A stretch of DNA of 21,879 nt from JAEUMW01 sp039807745 (GTDB lineage Bacteria; Pseudomonadota; Gammaproteobacteria; Burkholderiales; JAEUMW01): contig JBDHRV010000051.1 of the NCBI GenBank assembly GCA_039807745.1, positions 1-21,879 on the forward strand, in the 5' to 3' direction. The translations under genes and the position numbers were made by a program. The notes under the pieces are model-generated. The model did not search any database. It was not told where the DNA came from and saw only the letters and a program-made list of their open reading frames with translations. Every line of letters begins with the position of its first letter. Position 1 is the first letter of the stretch. Positions 1-5,992 of this stretch are shown piece by piece.

Positions 1-800
1 TTCCAGGCAATCGACTCCAGCCAGTCGCGCACGAACTGCTTGTCGAAGCTGGGCGGGCTCGATCCCACCGCATACGAATCGCGCGGCCAGAACCGGGAGG
101 AATCGGGCGTCAGCGCCTCGTCGATGAGGTAGAGCGTGCCGGCCGGGTCAAGGCCGAACTCGAACTTGGTGTCGGCGATGAGGATGCCCCGCGTGTCCGC
201 ATACTCCGCGGCCTCGGTGTACAACTGCAGCGAGATGTCGCGCACGCGGGCGGCGAGGGCCGGGCCGATCGCCTGCTCGACCGCGGCAAAGGAGATGTTC
301 TCGTCGTGGGCGCCCGCCGGTGCCTTGCTCGCCGGGGTGAAGATAGGCGCCGGCAGCTTCGCCGCCTCCTGCAGTCCCGGCGGCAGGGGGATGCCGCAGA
401 CCGCGCCGGTGCGAAGGTAATCCTTCCACCCCGAGCCCGCGAGGTAGCCGCGGACCACTGCTTCGATCGGCAGCGGCGCGAGCCGCTTGACCACGAACGA
501 GCGCCCGGCGACCTGCGCGCGCTCGGAAGCGTTCACGACGGTCGCCGGATCGATGCCGGTCAGATGATGGGGCACGACGTGCGCCAGCCGCGCGAACCAG
601 AAAGCGGACAGGGCGGTGAGCACGTGGCCCTTGCCCGAGATCGGCGTCGGCAGCACGACGTCGAACGCGGACAACCGATCGGTCTGGACGACGAGCAGCC
701 GGTCCTCGCCGACCGCATAGAGGTCGCGCACCTTGCCCCGGTGCAGCAGCGGCAGGCTGTCGAGGCTCGATTCGAACAGCGGCTGCGTCGTGCCGATCAC
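1..800 (-). CDS. purC: Phosphoribosylaminoimidazole-succinocarboxamide synthase (SAICAR synthase), 3' end outside window
   Basis: PurC joins aspartate to CAIR with ATP to give SAICAR in purine biosynthesis. Translating the minus strand from the GTG at 798-800 gives an uninterrupted frame to the window edge (about 266 residues). It carries the family hallmarks: RGKVRDLY near residue 21, the TDRLSAFDVVLP stretch near residue 41, PIEAVVRGYLAGSGW near residue 112, DTKFEFG near residue 203 and a DEALTPDSSRFW motif. This matches the long PurC form. The start codon overlaps the stop of the upstream SRPBCC gene as GTGA, implying translational coupling. No ATG is available in the correct N-terminal region, and there is only a weak GAGAA-like Shine-Dalgarno. 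The gene is the last one visible of the purE-purK-YVTN-SRPBCC-purC run. Only the C-terminal residues are missing. Confidence 0.95.
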   Translation of the reverse strand, partial: MIGTTQPLFESSLDSLPLLHRGKVRDLYAVGEDRLLVVQTDRLSAFDVVLPTPISGKGHVLTALSAFWFARLAHVVPHHLTGIDPATVVNASERAQVAGRSFVVKRLAPLPIEAVVRGYLAGSGWKDYLRTGAVCGIPLPPGLQEAAKLPAPIFTPASKAPAGAHDENISFAAVEQAIGPALAARVRDISLQLYTEAAEYADTRGILIADTKFEFGLDPAGTLYLIDEALTPDSSRFWPRDSYAVGSSPPSFDKQFVRDWLESIAW

Positions 801-1318
801 TTCTCGACGATCTTCTGCAGATTCGCCAGACCCGACTGGTACACGCCGGTGATCGCCTTGACCGCGGCTTCGTCGTTCTGATCCGGCGGCGGATCGTTGT
901 TGGGGTACGCCCGGTAGAAGGCGCCACGCCACTCGACGGTCGCCTTGCCGCCGTCGGCCGGCTTCACGCTGAGGGTCGAAGTGTAGTTCGTGACCGGCAG
1001 CGCGCCGCCGTCCGCCGCGCGGTACTTGTAGCTCATTTTCTCGGCGCTGTAGTCCTCCAGCGTCTCGACGATCTTGCCACCGTCCTTGAGCGTGATGTCA
1101 CGCACCGAGCCGACCTCGTTGCCCTTGGTCGCCGGGCTCTTTGCCACCGCCGGGTGCCACTTCGCCAGCCCGTCGAAGTCCTTGATCGTGTCCCAGACCT
1201 TCTGCGGGCTCGCATTGATCGTGATGGACTCAGTGACCTTCTGCCGCGTCGGGCCGTGAGCATGGGCGGCGGTGGTGATACCCAGGCAAAGCGCCAGGGC
1301 GAGACCTGTAATGCGCAT
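797..1318 (-). CDS. Exported SRPBCC (START-like) protein, MxaD-like
   Basis: The product is about 173 residues with a typical Sec signal peptide (MRITGLALALCLGI...AHA) followed by an SRPBCC/polyketide-cyclase-like fold: VTESITINASPQKVWDTIKDF, then FDGLAKWHPAV, both characteristic of that superfamily's first strand and helix. The start was set at 1318 because AAAGGAGT lies six bases upstream (1324-1331); an ATG 16 codons earlier has no such site and would bury the signal peptide. The exported location and sequence style resemble MxaD-type periplasmic proteins found near PQQ alcohol dehydrogenases, but that link is inference. No enzymatic residues are evident and the ligand is unknown. It sits 48 bases after a YVTN propeller gene and overlaps purC by GTGA. 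Confidence 0.8.
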   Translation of the reverse strand: MRITGLALALCLGITTAAHAHGPTRQKVTESITINASPQKVWDTIKDFDGLAKWHPAVAKSPATKGNEVGSVRDITLKDGGKIVETLEDYSAEKMSYKYRAADGGALPVTNYTSTLSVKPADGGKATVEWRGAFYRAYPNNDPPPDQNDEAAVKAITGVYQSGLANLQKIVEK

Positions 1319-1323
1319 CGATG

Positions 1324-1331
1324 ACTCCTTT
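1324..1331 (-). promoter_or_regulatory. Strong Shine-Dalgarno for the SRPBCC gene
   Basis: AAAGGAGT on the minus strand, six bases before the ATG at 1318. It decides the start over the upstream in-frame ATG at 1366 and places the signal peptide at the N-terminus. Confidence 0.7.
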
Positions 1332-1366
1332 GGTTGAACGAATGAGATTTCGCGCGAGCCGAACAA

Positions 1367-2338
1367 TCAGGGGGCGCCGATGAACTGGCCGAAGCCTCGG
1401 CTGTTCTTCCCCGTGTCGATCGTGGCGAGCACCTGCAGGGTGCGCGCGTCCAGCACCGCGACATTGTCGTCCATCCAGTTGACGACGTACACCCGGCCGT
1501 CGTGCACCGCGATGCCTTCCGGGTAGCCGCCGACGGGCACGGTCGCGACGACCTCGTGGCTTGCGGCGTCGATGACCGAGACAGTGTCCGCTTGCTGGTT
1601 GGTGACGAAGATCCTGCCCGTCTGCGCGTCGACGGCAGCGCCATAGGGCGAGCGCCCGACCGGCACGGTCGCGAGCCGGGTCCCGGACGCGGTGTCGAAC
1701 ACCGTCACGTCGTCGCTCCAGACGTTCACGGCGTAGAGCCGCGCACCGGACGGATCGAGCGCGACCGCGAAGGGATGACTGCCCGCCGGGAGCTGCGCCG
1801 TCACCGCCAGCGCGTCGGCGTCGATCACCGAGATGGAGTTGCTGTCGCGGTTCGCCACGTAGACGCGCTTGCCGTCCGGATGCACCGCGACGCCGGCGGG
1901 TGCGGCACCCACCGCCACGCGGCCGAGGAGCCGGTGGCTCCGGCCGTCGAATACCAGCACCCGGTCGTTGAACCAGTCGGCGAGCCAGACCCGCGAACCA
2001 TCGGGCGAGACGGCGATGCCGACCGGTCCGTCGCCCCCGGGCAGCGTGTCGACGACGCGGTTCGACGCGATGTCGATCACCGAAAGCGTCTTGCTCTCCG
2101 GATTCGAGACGAACGCGCGCGCGGTCGCGGAACTGACGGCGATGCCGGCCGGCGCGCGACCGACCGCGACGGTGGCGACCACCTTGTTCTGCGCGAGGTC
2201 GATCACGGAGACGTCATTGCTGCCCTGATTGGTGATGTAGGCAAAGGGTGCGGCGGCAGCGCTCACGGTAGTCGCGAGGACGGCGGCGAGGAGCGCGCGC
2301 AGCGCGCGGCGGACCGACCGGCTCAAACGCTGTTCCAC
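1367..2338 (-). CDS. Exported seven-bladed YVTN-type beta-propeller protein (YncE-like)
   Basis: The product is about 323 residues. A basic and hydrophobic N-terminus (RRALRALLAAVLATTVSAAAA) reads as a Sec signal peptide. Seven repeats of about 42 residues follow, each with a core such as AYITNQGSNDVSVID, VYVANRDSNSISVID or IFVTNQQADTVSVID, ending in PxGIAV-type turns. That count predicts a closed seven-bladed propeller in the periplasm. The start is uncertain: GTG at 2338 overlaps purK by 16 nt. A TTG at 2326 overlaps the purK stop as TTGA and would give a more compact signal peptide. Neither has a good Shine-Dalgarno. Family members are often found with PQQ or cytochrome c dehydrogenase systems; no catalytic residues are visible. 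It is embedded in the purine operon between purK and the SRPBCC gene. Confidence 0.85.
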   Translation of the reverse strand: MEQRLSRSVRRALRALLAAVLATTVSAAAAPFAYITNQGSNDVSVIDLAQNKVVATVAVGRAPAGIAVSSATARAFVSNPESKTLSVIDIASNRVVDTLPGGDGPVGIAVSPDGSRVWLADWFNDRVLVFDGRSHRLLGRVAVGAAPAGVAVHPDGKRVYVANRDSNSISVIDADALAVTAQLPAGSHPFAVALDPSGARLYAVNVWSDDVTVFDTASGTRLATVPVGRSPYGAAVDAQTGRIFVTNQQADTVSVIDAASHEVVATVPVGGYPEGIAVHDGRVYVVNWMDDNVAVLDARTLQVLATIDTGKNSRGFGQFIGAP

Positions 2339-3492
2339 TGCTTCGCATCCGGCGCGACAGCAGACGATGGGCGCAGGTCGCGCTGGATGTCGAGCGCCAG
2401 CGCGAGATTCGCCTCGACATCGTCGCCGAGCACGGTGTAATGCCCCATCTTCCGCCCCGGATGCGGCTCGCGCTTGCCGTACAGGTGCAGCTTGACCCGC
2501 GGATGGGCGAGCACCCGCTCCCATTGCGGTTCGCCTGCATGCCAGGCGTCGCCCAGAATGTTCACCATCACTGCCGGACAGTGCAGGGATGGGTCTCCCA
2601 GCGGCAACTCGGCCATGACCCGCACCTGCTGCTCGAATTGCGAGGTGACGCACGCGTCGATGCTGTAATGGCCGCTGTTGTGGGGGCGCGGGGCGATCTC
2701 GTTGGCGAGCAGCCCGCCGCCGCCGTCGACGAAGAACTCCACGCACAGCACGCCCCGGTAGTCCAGCGCTTGCGCCACCGCGACCGCTGCGGCGCGCGCT
2801 TCGGCAGCCAGCGCCTGCGGCACGCGTGCCGGTACGATGCAGTAATCGAGGATGCCTTGCGCGTGGACGTTCTCGGCAACCGGAAAGGTCACGACCGATC
2901 CGTCGCCGCCGCGCACGACGACCACCGACAGCTCGAGCTCGAGGTGCAGCATCGCCTCGAGCACACAGGGCTCTCCGCCCAGGTCGACGAACGCGGCACG
3001 CGCCTCCTCCTGGGTCCGCACGCGCGCCTGTCCCTTGCCGTCGTAGCCGAAGCGGCTGCGCTTGAGGATGCCCGGCAGCAAGGCCGGATCGAGGGCCGGG
3101 CCGAGATCGTCCGCCGTCTCGATCACTGCGTACGGCGCCGTGCGCAGTCCGCACGCCGCGAGGAAGCGCTTCTCGCGAATGCGATCCTGCGCGATCGCGA
3201 CACTCGCCGCGGCGGGGCTCACGACGCACCAGCCCGCGAGGCGTTCGAGCGCGGCGGCCGGCACGTTCTCGAACTCGGTGGTGACCGCGGCACAACAGCG
3301 GCCCAGTTCGGCAAGCGCCGTGGCATCGAGGTAATCAGACCCGATGTGACGGTCGGCCACGGTACCGGCCGGGCTGTGGCGGCCGGGATCCAGCACCATC
3401 ACCCGGTAGCCCATGGCCTGGGCCGCCATCGTGAACATCCGGCCGAGCTGCCCGCCGCCGAGCAGCCCGAGAAAGGCGCCGGGCGCGATCAT
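2323..3492 (-). CDS. purK: N5-carboxyaminoimidazole ribonucleotide synthase
   Basis: PurK uses ATP and bicarbonate to carboxylate AIR, giving N5-CAIR, the substrate of PurE. The 389-residue product has the N-terminal LGLLGGGQLGRM nucleotide-fold motif, an ATP-grasp domain (LKRSRFGYDGKGQARV, then EAMLHLELELSVVVVRG), and the C-terminal EIAPRPHNSGHYSIDAC and LYGKREPHPGRKMGH motifs. The length is normal for the family. The start at 3492 overlaps the purE stop as ATGA, so the two are translationally coupled; the longer in-frame extension upstream runs antiparallel to nothing conserved and lies inside purE. Confidence 0.96.
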   Translation of the reverse strand: MIAPGAFLGLLGGGQLGRMFTMAAQAMGYRVMVLDPGRHSPAGTVADRHIGSDYLDATALAELGRCCAAVTTEFENVPAAALERLAGWCVVSPAAASVAIAQDRIREKRFLAACGLRTAPYAVIETADDLGPALDPALLPGILKRSRFGYDGKGQARVRTQEEARAAFVDLGGEPCVLEAMLHLELELSVVVVRGGDGSVVTFPVAENVHAQGILDYCIVPARVPQALAAEARAAAVAVAQALDYRGVLCVEFFVDGGGGLLANEIAPRPHNSGHYSIDACVTSQFEQQVRVMAELPLGDPSLHCPAVMVNILGDAWHAGEPQWERVLAHPRVKLHLYGKREPHPGRKMGHYTVLGDDVEANLALALDIQRDLRPSSAVAPDAKQWNSV

Positions 3493-3983
3493 TCGGGATC
3501 GGGCAGGACCAAGCTGCGGACGTGCGCGTCCTGAGCCGCGCGGAACTCGGCAAGCCGCGCGCCGAGGGTGGGGTCGTCGAGGGCAAGGAGCGCGATCGCG
3601 AAAAGCGCCGCATTCTCGGCCCCGGCTTCGCCGATCGCGAAGGTCGCGACCGGCACCCCCTTCGGCATCTGCACGATGGAGAGCAGCGAATCGATGCCCT
3701 TCAGCGCCCGCGACGGCACCGGCACGCCGAGCACCGGCAGCGTCGTCTTCGCGGCGAGCATGCCGGGCAGGTGCGCGGCACCGCCCGCGCCCGCGATGAT
3801 GCACGCGAGCCCGCGCGCGGCGGCCGTCTGCGCATACTCGAAGAGCAGATCGGGCGTGCGATGAGCCGAGACGACGCGCGCCTCGTACGGCACTTCGAAC
3901 GCCTTCAGGCGGCGCGCGGCGTGCTGCATCACCGCCCAGTCGCTGTCGCTGCCCATGACGATGCCGATGCGCGTCCTGTCCAT
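3489..3983 (-). CDS. purE: 5-(carboxyamino)imidazole ribonucleotide mutase (class I PurE)
   Basis: PurE rearranges N5-CAIR to CAIR in purine synthesis. The 164-residue product is a standard class I enzyme, as expected beside purK. Visible motifs are GSDSDW (residues 11-16), SAHRTP (39-44, containing the catalytic histidine) and GAGGAAHLPGM (65-75). It is the first gene of the purE-purK-YVTN-SRPBCC-purC run. A TATAAT hexamer lies 24 bases upstream of the ATG. The ribosome site is a weak GCGGGG-like stretch. Confidence 0.97.
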   Translation of the reverse strand: MDRTRIGIVMGSDSDWAVMQHAARRLKAFEVPYEARVVSAHRTPDLLFEYAQTAAARGLACIIAGAGGAAHLPGMLAAKTTLPVLGVPVPSRALKGIDSLLSIVQMPKGVPVATFAIGEAGAENAALFAIALLALDDPTLGARLAEFRAAQDAHVRSLVLPDPE

Positions 3984-4006
3984 GTCCCCGCTCGGGAAAA
4001 GCTCGG

Positions 4007-4012
4007 ATTATA
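4007..4012 (-). promoter_or_regulatory. Candidate -10 element of the purE operon promoter
   Basis: A perfect TATAAT on the minus strand, standing out in GC-rich sequence between the psiE-like stop (4028) and the purE ATG (3983). No good TTGACA-like hexamer is seen 16-18 bases upstream, so the promoter may be activator-dependent or the hexamer may be fortuitous. It would let the purine genes be transcribed independently of the Calvin cluster upstream. Confidence 0.45.
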
Positions 4013-4027
4013 GTCGACGCGAAACCC

Positions 4028-4471
4028 TCACTCCCGGCCGTACTCGCTCTTGCCCGGCAGCTCCGGGCGCGTGTCGTCCTCCACGTACGGAAAGTGCACG
4101 TGACCGAAGCGGATGACGAGCACCGCGAGCGCGATCAGCAGTATCGCCCCCGCCACGGCGAGCATCCTGAGCTCGGTGATCTCCTTCACGTCGAGGATGA
4201 TGTAGCGGGCGAGCGCGATGAGCGCGATGTAGAGCGGAAACCGCACCGGCAGCTTGCCCGACCGGTAGTACAGGCCGACCATGGTCAGCACCTCGAGGAA
4301 GAGGAACATGAGCAGCAGGTCGGCCAGGGTCACCCGCCCGTGCTCGACCATCACCATCACTTCCTGGTAGCCGGCGACGATGGTCGCGACGCTGATGATG
4401 AGCAGCCCGATGTGCTCGACGACGGTGAGCGCGATGCGGGCGTATCGGTTGGCGGCGGAATCGGTTTCCAT
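4028..4471 (-). CDS. PsiE-family (phosphate-starvation-inducible) membrane protein
   Basis: The 147-residue product has four predicted transmembrane segments (about residues 12-34, 50-68, 77-94 and 103-121). It has the PsiE-type layout, including a VEHIGLLIISVATIVAGYQEV first helix region, LLLMFLFLEVLTMVGLYYRSGKLPVRFPLYIALIALARYIILD in the middle, and a charged cytoplasmic tail. PsiE of E. coli is phosphate- and cAMP-responsive, but its biochemical role is unknown. The ATG at 4471 lies two bases after the fbp stop, so it is probably translated from the same message. No Shine-Dalgarno is visible. Its position at the end of a Calvin-cycle cluster may hint at a phosphate-related role (inference). 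Confidence 0.8.
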   Translation of the reverse strand: METDSAANRYARIALTVVEHIGLLIISVATIVAGYQEVMVMVEHGRVTLADLLLMFLFLEVLTMVGLYYRSGKLPVRFPLYIALIALARYIILDVKEITELRMLAVAGAILLIALAVLVIRFGHVHFPYVEDDTRPELPGKSEYGRE

Positions 4472-4473
4472 GT

Positions 4474-5499
4474 TCAGGCGGGGGCGATCTCGGCCTGCGC
4501 GTGATAGTCGACGATGCGCTGCACCTCGTTCTTCGAGCCGAGGATCACGGCGACGCGCTGGTGCAGCTCGGTGGGCTGGAGCTCCAGCAGCCGCTCGCGC
4601 CCGTTCGAGGCGAGGCCGCCCGCCTGCTCGACGACGAAGGCCATCGGATTGGCCTCGTACATGAGGCGCAGCCGCCCGGGTTTGGACGGGTCCTTGGTGT
4701 CGCGCGGATACATGAACACGCCGCCACGGATCAGGATGCGGTGCACCTCGGCCACCATCGATGCGATCCAGCGCATGTTGAAGTCCCCCCCGCGCGGGCC
4801 GGCGCGCCCGGCAAGGCACTCCTCCACGTAACGCTGCACCGGCTTCTCCCAGAAGCGCTCGTTCGAGGCATTGATCGCGAACTCGCGAGTGTCGGCGGGG
4901 ACGGTCATGCCCGGGTGCGTCAGGATGAATTCGCCGATGTCGCGATCGAGCGTGAAGCCGTTCACGCCGTGCCCGGTGGTGAGCACGAGCATCGCCGACG
5001 GACCGTACAGGGCGTAGCCTGCCGCCACCTGCCTGACTCCCGGCTGCAGGAAGTCCTCCACGGTCGGTGTCTCACCGGGATGCGCCACGCGCAGGATCGA
5101 GAAGATCGTCCCGACCGAGATGTTGACGTCGATGTTGGACGAGCCGTCGAGTGGATCGAAGAGCAGCAGGTACTTGCCGCGCGGATACTCCGGCGGGATG
5201 TGGCTCACGTCGTCGAGCTCCTCGGAGGCCATGGCAGCGAGGTGCCCGCCCCACTCGTTGCTGCGGAGCATCAAGTCGTTGGCGATCACGTCGAGCTTCT
5301 TCTGCGTTTCACCCTGCACGTTCGGCGCGGTCCCGGCCTCGCCGAGCACGCCGATGAGATCGCCGCGGTTGACCGCGTTGGCGATGGCCTTGCAGGCGAG
5401 GGCGACGTCGGTGAGGAGCCCGGTGAAATCGCCGGTGGCGCCGACGGTGCGGCGCTGTTCCTCGATGATGAACTGCGTGAGGGTCGTGCGGTGTGGCAT
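4474..5499 (-). CDS. fbp: Class I fructose-1,6-bisphosphatase (Calvin cycle)
   Basis: The enzyme hydrolyses fructose-1,6-bisphosphate to fructose-6-phosphate, needed for RuBP regeneration and gluconeogenesis. The 341-residue protein is a full-length class I FBPase. It has the ETQKKLDVIAND region near residues 64-75, the SEE metal ligand segment near 92-94, FDPLDGSSNIDVN (114-126) with the metal-binding aspartates, and a C-terminal LMYEANPMAFVVEQAGGLAS motif. GGAG lies six bases before the ATG at 5499. It is in the RuBisCO gene run, so the cbb name (cbbF) could equally be used; the sequence is the housekeeping class I type, not the FBP/SBPase GlpX type. Confidence 0.97.
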   Translation of the reverse strand: MPHRTTLTQFIIEEQRRTVGATGDFTGLLTDVALACKAIANAVNRGDLIGVLGEAGTAPNVQGETQKKLDVIANDLMLRSNEWGGHLAAMASEELDDVSHIPPEYPRGKYLLLFDPLDGSSNIDVNISVGTIFSILRVAHPGETPTVEDFLQPGVRQVAAGYALYGPSAMLVLTTGHGVNGFTLDRDIGEFILTHPGMTVPADTREFAINASNERFWEKPVQRYVEECLAGRAGPRGGDFNMRWIASMVAEVHRILIRGGVFMYPRDTKDPSKPGRLRLMYEANPMAFVVEQAGGLASNGRERLLELQPTELHQRVAVILGSKNEVQRIVDYHAQAEIAPA

Positions 5500-5533
5500 G
5501 GGTGGCTCCGTCGTGGCTGTGCGTGAGATTGCG

Positions 5534-5893
5534 TCAGGGCGAGCGCAGGCGTTCGTCGAGCAGCGACTCCATCAGGTCGAGCACCTTCGCCCGCACCATG
5601 GTGGCCCCGAAGTGGAAGTACTTGACCTCGCAGGGGACCGGGCCGTGCAGCGTGGACCGGTCCGCGCCCTGGAAATCGGTCCAGGCGATGATAGGCATGT
5701 CGTTGACTTGCGGGTCGACACACACCCATGCGCGTTCGGTCAGCACCAGTTCCAGCCCCTTCAGTCCGGGCAGGGCGAGCCGCAGGGGCAACCCGATGCG
5801 CAGTGCGGCGAGCCGCCACAGGTTGTACCGCCGCGCCGGGACGTGGTCGGGCCGCGACGCATAGGCCGGAAACTCTTCGAGCTGCCTGTACAC
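5534..5893 (-). CDS. Uncharacterised protein between cbbO and fbp (possibly N-terminally disrupted)
   Basis: I do not recognise a domain in this 119-residue protein. It is soluble, with no signal peptide or membrane segment, and has a hydrophobic beta-rich centre (ELVLTERAWVCVDPQVNDMPIIAWTDF) and the phrase CEVKYFHFGATMVRAKVLDLMESLLDERL near the end. It lies 34 bases before fbp in the Calvin cluster, so a role in carbon fixation is plausible but unproven. The start used is GTG at 5893 with a GGAG about ten bases upstream. The same frame is open further upstream to a TGA at 5924-5926. Beyond that it joins a 22-codon ORF starting with an ATG that overlaps the cbbO stop, so the gene may once have begun there. 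Confidence 0.7.
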   Translation of the reverse strand: MYRQLEEFPAYASRPDHVPARRYNLWRLAALRIGLPLRLALPGLKGLELVLTERAWVCVDPQVNDMPIIAWTDFQGADRSTLHGPVPCEVKYFHFGATMVRAKVLDLMESLLDERLRSP

Positions 5894-5923
5894 GTGGTGG
5901 CGCTCCGCGTTCCAGACACCGCT

Positions 5924-5992
5924 TCAGGCCCGCGACCGCGGGCGGCGGTGAGCGGCCGGAAGACCCGAAGCCGGTGCCGGGGAGGCGTTCAT
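5924..5992 (-). other. Short 22-codon ORF overlapping the cbbO stop
   Basis: An ATG overlapping the cbbO TGA (as ATGA) opens 22 codons (MNASPAPASGLPAAHRRPRSRA) ending at TGA 5924-5926. The frame is the same as that of the downstream unknown gene (10 codons between this TGA and its GTG start). It is either a chance leader peptide or the original N-terminus cut off by a nonsense change. No separate function is implied. Confidence 0.4.

Noticed and set aside
1367..3295. A single 642-codon minus-strand frame covering the YVTN gene and much of purK
   Set aside because: Only the last 320 or so codons look like protein; the rest is an arginine-rich antiframe of purK, and the true gene starts near 2338.
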